Shown here: piece after piece, positions 51,612 to 60,732 of the stretch | How positions within the stretch are numbered: the stretch's first letter is position 1 | Layout of the letters: each line of letters starts with the position of its first letter | Assembly (NCBI GenBank): GCA_964538085.1 | Contig: CAZIDF010000001.1 | Location: 124,001-188,000 of the forward strand | Reading direction: 5' to 3' | DNA from: G020348385 sp964538085 | Lineage (GTDB): Bacteria; Acidobacteriota; Aminicenantia; Aminicenantales; Aminicenantaceae | DNA: 64,000 nucleotides | Notes under the pieces: generated by a model | Told to the model about the DNA's origin: nothing | Seen by the model: only the letters and a program-made list of their open reading frames with translations | Database searches by the model: none | Position numbers and translations under genes: made by a program

Positions 51612-53489
51612 TCACTTCAAAACTCTGATTTTGAGGTGGGAAGGAAATGTCGATGAACGATAGACTGAATGGGTAGCCTTTTGAAAATCGGATTCTTGTG
51701 CATGGTAAATATCAACGAACTTTTGTGGGTTGCGGTCGATAAGGGGAAACCAGGTGCTTTGAATCTGGACCATAATCCTGTGTCCTTTGCGGAAACAATG
51801 ACATTTGTCTCTCAGGTCATACTCGATCTTGGCAACTTCGTCAGGAACGAACGGCTCGGGATGTTCAAAACTGTTCCGGTATTTGCCCCTGAAGACATCC
51901 GCGCCGACCAGCATCTGAAAATCTCCCCTTCTCACATTAAGCGGATTGGGTTCGGGGTCGGGAGCATTGCCGGGATAGACATCGATCAATTTGACCACCC
52001 AGTCGGCATCCGTTCCCGTGGTTGTGACGTAAAGATTGGCAATTATAGGCCCGGCAATTGTAACGTCTTCTGTCAGGATATCTGTCTGGTAAACCAGGAC
52101 ATCGGGCCTTCGGGCTGCGAACCTCTGGTCTTCGACCATCCACAAGTGCCCCTGCGATGTTCGAATCTCTGCTGTATAAGGAACAGGCTTATTGGGGTCG
52201 CTGACGAATGAATCCTTCATATCTTCTTCAGAGGGCGGATCAAAGGAGAGTTTCCCATCGGCATGCAGGTACAGATGCTTCGCTTGGGTTTCTGCTGGCG
52301 GCCAATGGTCATACGCCTTCCACTCATTCAGGCCTGTCACAAAAACCAAAGCTTCAGGCAGATCCAACCGCCCCAAATCTTTCAAATAATAGTTGAAAAA
52401 CGGGTGCTCAACCTTTTCCCTGAAGTATTCCCCGGTTTTTGAGTCAAAGCGGATATTCCCCAAGGTGTCTCCATCCATCCTCGCCCACCCGCCATGAAGC
52501 CAGGGGCCGACCACAAGCGTGCTCTTGTTCTTCGGATTTTCCTTCTCGAGGGTATAGTAGATACTCATCGGACCGTAGAAGTCTTCGGCATCGAACCACC
52601 CGGCAACGTTTAAAACAGCATGTTCGATGTTTTCAAGATACGGAAGCACACTCTGCTTCTTCCAGTATTCGTCATAATCCTTGTGCTCCATGTACTCATT
52701 CCAAGTGGGGACACGGCCATGGAAATATTTCTTATCGACATCTGAGACTGACCCCAGCTCCAAGAAGAATCGATATCCGTCAGGTGTTCCGTAATCGAAT
52801 CTCGCAACTTGCTGCTCTGTCGCACCTGCCCTTGCTTGGGCATTGTTGGCAAGCCATCCGAACGTGTACATAAGCCGGAAAGCACCGTTGTGATGGAAGT
52901 CATCACCTATCCACATATCAGAAGGAGAGGCCTGAGGAGAAGAAGCCACTAGTGCCGGATGAGCATCGATCATGCCCATAACAGTCTGGAATCCAGGATA
53001 GGAGATCCCCCACTGTCCTACCCGGCCGTTATGACCGGGGATATTTTCCAGCAGCCATTCAATAGTATCGTAAGTGTCGCTGCTTTCATCGGTATCCTGA
53101 ACACCTCGCTTGATTTTTTTGTGAGGCCTCATCACCACGAACTCCCCTTCCGATTTAAACTTACCTCTCACATCCTGGTAAACGAAGATGAATCCCTCCT
53201 CCGCATATGCCTTGTTCGGGCCCAGGTAGGATCTGTATCTTCCTTGATCATAGTAGCCGATCGAATAGGGAGTACGAAAAAGAAGGATAGGATACTCTAG
53301 ACTTTTATCTTTAGGTGCATAGATCTGAGTGTAGAGCTTGATCCCGTCCCGCATGGAGACCATGTGCTCTGTTTTTGTGTAGTGTGCTTTGATATCGAAC
53401 GCTTGGCCGAAAATCAGTCTGACAGATAGAAAAAGCCCCATTCCCAATGCGGCAAAAAGGCGCCAGGGTATCTGTTTGTTTCTTTTCAT
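51612..53489 (-). CDS. Exported CocE/NonD family acyl hydrolase
   Basis: The 625-residue protein has a signal peptide (FAALGMGLFLSVRLIFG). The alpha/beta-hydrolase core follows: VSMRDGIKLYTQIYAPKD, PILLFRTPYSIGYYDQG, FVYQDVRGKFKSEGEF, the nucleophile elbow GQWGISYPGF, and ASPSDMWIGDDFHHNGAF. The C-terminal jelly roll (about 400-625) contains DADWVVKLIDVYPG and HRIMVQIQSTWFPLID, as in cocaine esterase and X-Pro dipeptidyl-peptidase S15 relatives. The ATG at 53489 has GGGAGG six bases upstream. It follows the Memo gene by 36 bases. Confidence 0.9.
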   Translation of the reverse strand: MKRNKQIPWRLFAALGMGLFLSVRLIFGQAFDIKAHYTKTEHMVSMRDGIKLYTQIYAPKDKSLEYPILLFRTPYSIGYYDQGRYRSYLGPNKAYAEEGFIFVYQDVRGKFKSEGEFVVMRPHKKIKRGVQDTDESSDTYDTIEWLLENIPGHNGRVGQWGISYPGFQTVMGMIDAHPALVASSPQASPSDMWIGDDFHHNGAFRLMYTFGWLANNAQARAGATEQQVARFDYGTPDGYRFFLELGSVSDVDKKYFHGRVPTWNEYMEHKDYDEYWKKQSVLPYLENIEHAVLNVAGWFDAEDFYGPMSIYYTLEKENPKNKSTLVVGPWLHGGWARMDGDTLGNIRFDSKTGEYFREKVEHPFFNYYLKDLGRLDLPEALVFVTGLNEWKAYDHWPPAETQAKHLYLHADGKLSFDPPSEEDMKDSFVSDPNKPVPYTAEIRTSQGHLWMVEDQRFAARRPDVLVYQTDILTEDVTIAGPIIANLYVTTTGTDADWVVKLIDVYPGNAPDPEPNPLNVRRGDFQMLVGADVFRGKYRNSFEHPEPFVPDEVAKIEYDLRDKCHCFRKGHRIMVQIQSTWFPLIDRNPQKFVDIYHAQESDFQKATHSVYRSSTFPSHLKIRVLK

Positions 53490-53525
53490 TGTCATCCTCC
53501 CGAAAAGGATCAAGAATCTAAATGT

Positions 53526-54581
53526 TTATCGCTCGATATAATAGCCTATGGAAAAAAAGCTCACCCAGTGCCGGAGGGAAAAAGGGGCTGTCGTTCCCAT
53601 TCCCGTTTTCTTGAGCGGAAGAACACCTTCGCTGTAAGTGTCGGAGAAGCGGAAGAGTGTGCCGTTGACCTTTTTATTCATGCTGAGCGCCATAATCTTT
53701 TCTGTGGTGAGAAGGCCAAACGGGACTGAATACTTCCCGCACCAATAGGAATTCCGGTAATCGAGGTAAGTTTCACCCCAAAGCTCTTTGGTCAACCCTT
53801 CGATCTTGCCGTTGTCCATTACGCCCGTAAGATAAGTACGGATGAGGCGCTGGTCGAACTCGAGGGCTGTGGTCCAGGCTTTCTCCCCTTCGCCATAAGG
53901 CGAATTATCGAAGTCTCTTCCGTAATGGTTGCCATCGGATGAAATAAGGAAGAATATGTCCTTACCGGCTGTAAGATATTTTTCACTCATGTAGCTCGCG
54001 ATCGCATCTGCCAGCTTCGAAGACACCTCCTCCATTCGTGCAAAAGGCATGGGTGTGACCATGATGGGAGTGATCTTGACCTCAGGATTAAAGTACTGAA
54101 GGAAAGGCAGGAGGGCTTCGATGGAATGCTCGATTTCATGGGCCCTATTGTTGGTGATAAAAACGGTTTTATCAAGGCGCTCTTCAAGATATTCACGCAG
54201 CCCGGAAACGGGGATGGGTTCCTTCAAGCCGGGCCAAAAGGCAAAACCGTCCAAGATCAAGATGTTCTGAAGGTCGCTAATCTCATTTCTAACCGTGCCA
54301 TGGGTGACGCCGAAAATGACCACTTCTTTGGCCCTCAGTATCTTGAAGAGCGGGTAATAGACTCTCCCGGCATACAGATAATCGTCATGAGGTGAAATGG
54401 CAGCCACAAGTCCGTCGGCTTTGAAACTCTCTTTTTCCTGACCCTCGAGATAATCCACGAGCTTCTGCATGCTCGTCGGGTTCCAACAGAAGCCGACATC
54501 ATCCCGGACGGGCCGGGTTTCCTGTGCAGCCAAGGTTATGAAGCACAATCCTGCAATGACAAGCTTAGTAAAAATTCTCAT
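53526..54581 (-). CDS. Memo family (AmmeMemoRadiSam system protein B-like) protein with a signal peptide
   Basis: The 351-residue protein starts with an apparent signal peptide (MRIFTKLVIAGLCFITLAAQ). The Memo core follows: AISPHDDYLYAGRVYYPLF (family form PHAGYxYSG), VVIFGVTHG, RAHEIEHSIEALLPFLQYF and FLISSDGNHYGRDF. The metal-site His residues are kept, but the usual Cys before the last His is Asn here. No AMMECR1 or radical SAM partner is nearby. The ATG at 54579-54581 is chosen for GAGAGG upstream. The downstream neighbour is an exported CocE-type hydrolase. Confidence 0.83.
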   Translation of the reverse strand: MRIFTKLVIAGLCFITLAAQETRPVRDDVGFCWNPTSMQKLVDYLEGQEKESFKADGLVAAISPHDDYLYAGRVYYPLFKILRAKEVVIFGVTHGTVRNEISDLQNILILDGFAFWPGLKEPIPVSGLREYLEERLDKTVFITNNRAHEIEHSIEALLPFLQYFNPEVKITPIMVTPMPFARMEEVSSKLADAIASYMSEKYLTAGKDIFFLISSDGNHYGRDFDNSPYGEGEKAWTTALEFDQRLIRTYLTGVMDNGKIEGLTKELWGETYLDYRNSYWCGKYSVPFGLLTTEKIMALSMNKKVNGTLFRFSDTYSEGVLPLKKTGMGTTAPFSLRHWVSFFSIGYYIER

Positions 54582-54825
54582 GACTTTCCTCTCTTCCAAA
54601 CATAAAACTAATTCATTTCTACTGTAAAATCAAATTTACAGACTTCGAAGTTCATAAGACCGGTTGAAGCGGGACTGCTTTGGAATTTGTCATTCAGCTT
54701 ATCACAAAGAGGTCAGATTTCCTGTCCGATTGACTTCACTTTTCCCGTTATGATAATTTTACAAAAGCTAGAGACCAAAAGAACATCATTCAAGGAATTT
54801 TCTGTTCCCTTATTAGGAGGCAAGG

Positions 54826-57800
54826 ATGCCGATTCAATGCCCCAAATGCCAGTCCGAGATTTCAGACGATTCCCAGTTCTGCAGCAAATGCGGGAAACCG
54901 ATTCATCCCTCTGAGGAAATATCCCTATCACAGACCCGAACCATCTTGAAACCGATACAGGAATTGCGTCCCGGGACCGAACTGGCCAATAAGTACAAGA
55001 TCGAAGAAGTGGCGGGAAGAGGAGGAATGGGCATCGTGTACAAGGCGGAGGACACAAAACTCAAACGCCATGTGGCTCTCAAGTTCCTGCCTCCGGAATT
55101 GATCCAGGACGAGGAAGCCAGAATCCGGTTCGTTCTCGAAGCCCAAGCGGCCGCAGGCCTGTCCCATCCCAATATCTGCACCATCCATGAAATAAATGAT
55201 GAGGAAGGCCGGTCCTTTATTTCCATGGAATTTGTTCAAGGGCAGAGCTTGAAGGAGAGGATAAAACAAGGCCCCCTCGAAACGGATGAAGCTTTAAAAA
55301 TCGCCATTCAAGTGGCCGAGGGTTTGGAGGAAGCCCATAAAAAAGGCATCGTTCACCGGGACATCAAAAGCGCCAACATCATGATCACGGAAAAGGGCCA
55401 GGCAAAGGTCATGGACTTCGGCTTGGCCAAAGTCAAAGGAGGAACACTTCTGACAAGAGAAGGAACGACCTTGGGGACTGTAGCCTACATGTCTCCTGAG
55501 CAGGCCCGAGGCGAAGAGGTTGACCAGCGGACCGACATATGGTCTTTAGGAGTGGTCATGTATGAAATGCTCTCCGGAGAGTTTCCGTTCAAAGGAGACC
55601 GGGAAGCATCCATTCTTTATTCTGTTGTGCATGAGGAGCCAATACTGCTCAAAGACATAAAGCGCGACCTTCCACCAGAAATGCAGCAGATCATAAACCG
55701 TGCATTGAAGAAAAAACCGGAATCCCGGTATGCATCCGCAGAAGAAATGTTGAAAGATCTGAGGAAATACCAGGATAGTCTGCGGGCAGAGGAATTGGGA
55801 GCTTTAAGTCTGAAGACTATCCTTCGCCGCATCCGCAGGCCGCGTGTCGCGATCCCCGTCATTTGCGCGGTCCTTATCATTGCCTTGGCTTCTGTTTGGT
55901 TTTCTAACCGTCAAGCCAAAATCCGCTGGGCCAAGGAAGAAATTCTGCCTGAAGTCGAGCGACTTATTGATGAAAATTGGCGGGATTTTATCGAGCCTTA
56001 CAAACTGGCAGAAATGGCAGAAAAATACATTCCAAATGATCCTAAGCTTTCTGAGCTCTTTTCTAAAAGCTCCGTGAATATAAACATCAAAACAGAACCT
56101 CCGGGTGCAGATATATACATGAAAGAATACGCTAATCCAGACAGTGAATGGGAATATCTTGGTGTTTCACCTCTTGAAAACGTCAGAATGTCTATTGGGA
56201 TCTTACGATGGAAAATAGAAAAGGCAGGCTATGAGACAGTTTTGGCTGCATCTACCACTTTTGACTCAGATATGGACGAAAAAAGCGTGTTTCTGATTCC
56301 CTATGACCTCCTAAGAGTGTTGGATAAAAAAGGAAGCATTCAATCAGGCATGGTTCGCATTCCAGGCGTGAAAACACCGATTGGGAAGTTTGACGATTTT
56401 TTTATAGACAGGTACGAAGTTACGAATAAACAATACAAGGAGTTCATGAACAGCGGCGGATACACAGCCAGGGAATACTGGGAACATGAATTCATCAAAG
56501 ACGGCAAAGTCCTGAACTGGGAAGAAGCCATAGCCGAGTTCGTGGATCAGACAGGCAGACCTGGCCCTTCCTCATGGCAGGCAGGAGATTATCCCGAGGG
56601 ACAGGAAAATTATCCGGTTTCAGGCATCAGCTGGTACGAGGCCGCAGCCTACGCAGAATTTTCTGGGAAAAGTCTGCCGACAGGGTTTCATTGGGGTGTT
56701 GCCAGAGGTGAATATACGCCTATGATCAGGATTTTTCAAATTGGGGGGAACGCTGTTTTTGTTCCCTTCAGTAATTTTATGGGCAAAGGACCTGCTCCAG
56801 TGGGGAGTCTTCTTGGCATTACACCCTTCGGAGTCTACGACATGGCAGGAAATGTGAGAGAATGGTGCTGGAACGAAACCCAGGATGGAAGATTAATCAG
56901 AGGCGGTGCCTGGAACGATGCCACCTATATGTTCGGGAATCTGAGTCAAGTACCTGCATTTGACCGTTCTGCAAAAAATGGATTTCGGTGCGCTCTGTAT
57001 CCCGATCCGGAGAAGATCCCCGAAGGAGCGTTCAGTTTGGTAAAATTGGGGGAAACAAAGGATTTTTATAAAGAAAAACCAGTTCCGGATTCCATTTTTC
57101 AGGTGTACAAAGAGCAGTTTGCTTACGATAAGACCGATTTGAATGCAATCGTGGAATCGAGAGATGAGAGCTCTGAAGATCTGATCCTAGAGAGGATAAC
57201 ATTTGATGCGGCCTACGGTGGTGAGAGGATGATTGCTGTTCTTTTTCTTCCAAAAAATATATCACCCCCCTATCAAACAGTCATATATTTCCCTGGCAGC
57301 CAAGCGATAGGACGAAAATCGAGCCAAGACCTTGATAGATGTCATGAATTTGGGGTCTTCCTTTCTTTTATCGTGAAAAACGGCCGGGCGGCTCTGTATC
57401 CTGTCTATAAAGGGACTATGGACCGAAATTTTTTACGTCCAACTCCCTGGGTGAATACTCACCGGCAAACTGAATATCGGATTCAGGTGGTGAAAGACTT
57501 TAAAAGATGCATTGATTATTTGGAGACTCGCCAGGATATTGACAGCCAAAAGCTTGCCTATTACGGGATGAGCTGGGGGAGCGGGTGGCCTGGGGTGATC
57601 ATTCCAGCGATGGAGGAACGCCTAAAAGCAAGCGTGTTATTGGCAGGAGGTCTCACAGATATAGGTCGTCCTGAAGTCCATCCGATCAATTATGTCACCC
57701 GGGTGAAAACACCGACTCTAATGATAAACGGTAGATACGACTCAGCTTTTCTTTACGAGACATCCATAAAGCCTTTGTTTGATCTTTTAGGAACTCCGGC

Positions 57801-57912
57801 TGAACACAAGGAACTGAAGTTGTACGAAACCGACCATATCCCTCCCAGAATTGATTTCATCAAGGAAACCCTTGCCTGGCTCGACCGCTACTTAGGGCCT
57901 GTGAATCGATAG
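54826..57912 (+). CDS. Ser/Thr protein kinase fused to PEGA, SUMF/FGE-type and alpha/beta-hydrolase domains
   Basis: This is a 1028-residue multi-domain protein. A zinc ribbon (Cys5, 8, 19, 22) precedes a Hanks kinase with GRGGMG (64-69), Lys86, HRDIKSANIM (177-) and DFG (197-199), so it should be active. A membrane segment follows at about 341-359. Outside it come a PEGA domain (about 420-500, TEPPGADIYMKEY), a SUMF/FGE-type domain (about 510-730, DRYEVTNKQYKEFMNS, GVYDMAGNVREWCW, GFRCALYPD) and a hydrolase (about 735-1028) with the Ser in GMSWGSGW, Asp in NGRYDSAF and His in ETDHIPPR. AGGAGG precedes the ATG. A candidate promoter is TTGACT-N18-TAATTT at 54730-54759. Confidence 0.92.
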   Translation: MPIQCPKCQSEISDDSQFCSKCGKPIHPSEEISLSQTRTILKPIQELRPGTELANKYKIEEVAGRGGMGIVYKAEDTKLKRHVALKFLPPELIQDEEARIRFVLEAQAAAGLSHPNICTIHEINDEEGRSFISMEFVQGQSLKERIKQGPLETDEALKIAIQVAEGLEEAHKKGIVHRDIKSANIMITEKGQAKVMDFGLAKVKGGTLLTREGTTLGTVAYMSPEQARGEEVDQRTDIWSLGVVMYEMLSGEFPFKGDREASILYSVVHEEPILLKDIKRDLPPEMQQIINRALKKKPESRYASAEEMLKDLRKYQDSLRAEELGALSLKTILRRIRRPRVAIPVICAVLIIALASVWFSNRQAKIRWAKEEILPEVERLIDENWRDFIEPYKLAEMAEKYIPNDPKLSELFSKSSVNINIKTEPPGADIYMKEYANPDSEWEYLGVSPLENVRMSIGILRWKIEKAGYETVLAASTTFDSDMDEKSVFLIPYDLLRVLDKKGSIQSGMVRIPGVKTPIGKFDDFFIDRYEVTNKQYKEFMNSGGYTAREYWEHEFIKDGKVLNWEEAIAEFVDQTGRPGPSSWQAGDYPEGQENYPVSGISWYEAAAYAEFSGKSLPTGFHWGVARGEYTPMIRIFQIGGNAVFVPFSNFMGKGPAPVGSLLGITPFGVYDMAGNVREWCWNETQDGRLIRGGAWNDATYMFGNLSQVPAFDRSAKNGFRCALYPDPEKIPEGAFSLVKLGETKDFYKEKPVPDSIFQVYKEQFAYDKTDLNAIVESRDESSEDLILERITFDAAYGGERMIAVLFLPKNISPPYQTVIYFPGSQAIGRKSSQDLDRCHEFGVFLSFIVKNGRAALYPVYKGTMDRNFLRPTPWVNTHRQTEYRIQVVKDFKRCIDYLETRQDIDSQKLAYYGMSWGSGWPGVIIPAMEERLKASVLLAGGLTDIGRPEVHPINYVTRVKTPTLMINGRYDSAFLYETSIKPLFDLLGTPAEHKELKLYETDHIPPRIDFIKETLAWLDRYLGPVNR

Positions 57913-57993
57913 TCCTGTGCAGAGCACCCACGAAGTTGGATAATCTGCCCAATTTCCAAGAAAAAGTTTCAAGACATTAAAAAAGGAGGAACC

Positions 57994-58869
57994 ATGAAAA
58001 TGAGGATTCTTTATGTACTAGTGATTTGTTGGATCTTGACTTTTCCATCCCAAGCAATGGAAAACCAAGAAACCCTCAAAGTCTTCATCTCCGTCGACAT
58101 GGAAGGCGTCAGTGGAGTGATACATTGGGAAGATGTCAGCAGAAACGGCAAAGACTATAATCTTTTCAGAAGGCTTATGACAGAGGAAGCCAATGCTGCT
58201 GTCGAAGGAGCCATCTCAGCAGGAGCCACCGAGATACTCGTTAGAGATTCCCACGGAAGCGCGCGTAACATCCTCCCCGACTTGCTCCATCCTGAAGCCA
58301 TCTTGTTGCGGGATTGGTCCGGAGGCCCACTTGATATGATGGAAGGCATTGACGACACATTCGATGCCGTTATTTTTATAGGTTACCATGCCCGAGAAGG
58401 GACATCCGATGCAGTCCTCAAGCACACCATGACCGGCAAAATCAATGTCTTCATCAACGGAAAAGACATGCCTGAAGCGGGAATCAACGGTGCCATTGCC
58501 GGCTACTTTGGAGTTCCCGTCGTTATGGTAGCGGGAGATTCCGCTGTTGTGAAGCAGTGCAAAGATATTTTTGGAGAAATCGAAGGTGTTGCAGTCAAAG
58601 AAGGAATCGGCAAAGCCGCCAAGATGATGCATCCCACAAAAGCTCAGCAGATGATCAAACAAAAAACCACCGAAGCCCTAGAAAACTTGAAAAAATTTGC
58701 GCCATTAAAAATCCAATCTCCGGTCACGATGGAAATCCGCTACAAAGATGAGGAGGATGCCGAGAGGGCGTCGTGGTTTCCTGGAGCCAACAGGACTGGA
58801 GAAAGGTTTGTTTCCTATTCTCACAAGGACTTAATGGAAGTCTTGAAGTTTTTCATGTTCGTTCAATGA
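57994..58869 (+). CDS. Exported D-aminopeptidase-like M55 peptidase (DppA family)
   Basis: The 291-residue product has a signal peptide (RILYVLVICWILTFPSQA) and a full M55 domain: FISVDMEGVSGVIHWEDV, LVRDSHGSARNILPDLL, VIFIGYHAREGTSD, VLKHTM and GDSAVVKQC. The Asp, Glu and His zinc ligands of DppA are in place. Most DppA proteins are cytoplasmic, so an exported form would trim D-amino-acid peptides outside the inner membrane. AAGGAGG stands about six bases before the ATG. It follows the kinase fusion by 81 bases. Confidence 0.9.
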   Translation: MKMRILYVLVICWILTFPSQAMENQETLKVFISVDMEGVSGVIHWEDVSRNGKDYNLFRRLMTEEANAAVEGAISAGATEILVRDSHGSARNILPDLLHPEAILLRDWSGGPLDMMEGIDDTFDAVIFIGYHAREGTSDAVLKHTMTGKINVFINGKDMPEAGINGAIAGYFGVPVVMVAGDSAVVKQCKDIFGEIEGVAVKEGIGKAAKMMHPTKAQQMIKQKTTEALENLKKFAPLKIQSPVTMEIRYKDEEDAERASWFPGANRTGERFVSYSHKDLMEVLKFFMFVQ

Positions 58870-58896
58870 TTGGGCTGGTACCTAATGGGACGTCCC

Positions 58897-60195
58897 CTAG
58901 TAGCCGAAGAGGCGGGGGAGGAAGAGGCTGATCTCGGGGATAAAGGTGACGAGGAGAAGCGAAACAAGCATGGCAATAAAAAGAGGAAGAAGCGGACGGA
59001 TGACGCGGCCAATGCTGGTGCCGGCGATCCCGCAGCCGATGAACAAAACACTTCCCACAGGTGGCGTGCACAGCCCGATGCTCAGATTCAACACCATGAT
59101 GATTCCGAAGTGAATCGGGTTGACACCCAACTGCATCACGACCGGTAAAAAGATGGGGGTGAATATCAGAACGGCCGGTGTCATATCCATGAAGGTTCCG
59201 ACCAAAAGCAGAACGAGATTGATGATCAACAAAATGATGATCTGGCTATTGGATATCGCCATAAGCGCTGTGCTGACCGTTTGCGGGATGTTCTCGTAGG
59301 ACATGATCCAGGACATGCCCATGGACGTTCCGATCAGCAGCATGACGATGGCGGTTGTGGCCGATGTGTCGACCAGGATCTTGGGGATCTCCTTAAATTT
59401 GACTTCCCTGTAGATCAAGGCTGATAGAATAAAAGTGTACAGAACGGCTATGGCCGAGGCCTCTGTCGCCGTGAAATAACCCGCCACGATCCCCCCGATC
59501 ACCAGGATAATCAAAAAAAGGCTGGGAATGGCATCCAGGAACCGGAGAAAACCCTCCCTGAATTTTATCCTCTGGGCGACCGGATATTTTTTTCTGTGGG
59601 CGATCAGACCGGCTACGACCATCAGGGAAAGACCGATCAAAATCCCGGGAAAATATCCTGCTACGAACAATGCCCCGATAGACACCCCCCCGCTGGCAAG
59701 GGAATACACGATCAGGATGTTGCTGGGAGGGATGATCAGCCCGGTCGTAGCCGATGTGATGTTCACGGCTGCGCTGTAATCGAGATCGTATCCCTCTTTT
59801 TTCATCTGGGGGATCATAAAACCCCCGATGGCAGCAGAGGAGGCTACGGCAGAACCCGAGATCGACCCGAACAGCATGGCGGCCATGATGTGAACAAAAG
59901 CCAAGCCCCCGGGAAACATCCCGACCAGCACCTTGGCGAAATCGATCAGCCGCCGGGCAATACCTCCCCTGTTCATCAGCTGCCCGGAGAGGATGAAAAA
60001 GGGAATGGCCAGCAAGGCAAAACTGTCCAAACCGGTTGCCATGCGTTGGGCCACAGTGGTAAGCGCTGGAGTGGCATCGATGCTCATCAACATGGTCACG
60101 ACTGTGGATATTCCAATACAAAATGAGATCGGGATTCCTAGAATCAGGAGGAAAACAAAACTGCCGATCAGGATGAGGATGTGGAAAAGCTCCAT
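58897..60195 (-). CDS. dctM: TRAP transporter large permease (DctM)
   Basis: This is a 432-residue permease with about 12-13 membrane segments. It shows LGIPISFCIGISTVVTMLM, the PFFILSGQLMNRGGIARRL block, FGSISGSAVASSAAIGGFMIP and the late PPVGSVLFIGCGIAGTSIG. It forms the Na+-coupled channel of the TRAP system with DctQ and DctP. Its start is three bases after the dctQ stop. It is the last gene of a five-gene leftward operon. Confidence 0.95.
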   Translation of the reverse strand: MELFHILILIGSFVFLLILGIPISFCIGISTVVTMLMSIDATPALTTVAQRMATGLDSFALLAIPFFILSGQLMNRGGIARRLIDFAKVLVGMFPGGLAFVHIMAAMLFGSISGSAVASSAAIGGFMIPQMKKEGYDLDYSAAVNITSATTGLIIPPSNILIVYSLASGGVSIGALFVAGYFPGILIGLSLMVVAGLIAHRKKYPVAQRIKFREGFLRFLDAIPSLFLIILVIGGIVAGYFTATEASAIAVLYTFILSALIYREVKFKEIPKILVDTSATTAIVMLLIGTSMGMSWIMSYENIPQTVSTALMAISNSQIIILLIINLVLLLVGTFMDMTPAVLIFTPIFLPVVMQLGVNPIHFGIIMVLNLSIGLCTPPVGSVLFIGCGIAGTSIGRVIRPLLPLFIAMLVSLLLVTFIPEISLFLPRLFGY

Positions 60196-60198
60196 CTC

Positions 60199-60732
60199 CT
60201 AGATTCCCTCCTGGCTTTCGGCTGCGACAGTCTCGAATTCTACCGAAACTCCCGAACGGGCTTGATACCTTTCGATAATAAACAGAACAGCATAAAACAT
60301 GATGAGCAATCCGCTGAGCGGAAGTGCCAAGTACACAAACCCTAGCTTAATCCGGAGAGCTGCAGAAATCTGGTTCAAGGTCAACGTGATGATTACCAGC
60401 CGCAGACCTCCGACAACCATCACAAAAAAGGAAAACAGAAACAGGGAGATTTGGATGATAATTTCGGCCCATATTTTCGTTTTTTTCTTTAGCGCTTGTA
60501 GGACCACATCGATGGCCAGATGCATTTTTTTACCGGCAGCATAGCTTGCCCCCAACAATCCCACCCAAATCAGGAGATACCGGGCCAGCTCTTCAGTGAA
60601 GGAGCTGGGATCCCGAAGGATAAATCGAGTGAAGACCTGCCATAGCACATTGAGCACATTGGCGCCCATCAGGATAATGAGGGCCAGCTCAAGGAGTTTA
60701 TCGATCCGTTTTTTGGCTCTTACGAGCATCAT
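60199..60732 (-). CDS. dctQ: TRAP transporter small permease (DctQ)
   Basis: The protein has 177 residues with four membrane segments and the family block VLWQVFTRFILRDPSSFTEELARYLLIW (cited in part as FTRFILRDPSSFTEELAR). The ATG overlaps the dctP stop (ATGA), so it is coupled to dctP. Confidence 0.92.
   Translation of the reverse strand: MMLVRAKKRIDKLLELALIILMGANVLNVLWQVFTRFILRDPSSFTEELARYLLIWVGLLGASYAAGKKMHLAIDVVLQALKKKTKIWAEIIIQISLFLFSFFVMVVGGLRLVIITLTLNQISAALRIKLGFVYLALPLSGLLIMFYAVLFIIERYQARSGVSVEFETVAAESQEGI

Noticed and set aside
59393..60121. 242-codon reverse-strand frame inside dctM
   Set aside because: It lies wholly inside dctM in another frame and is rich in Arg, His and Ser as expected for a shadow frame.
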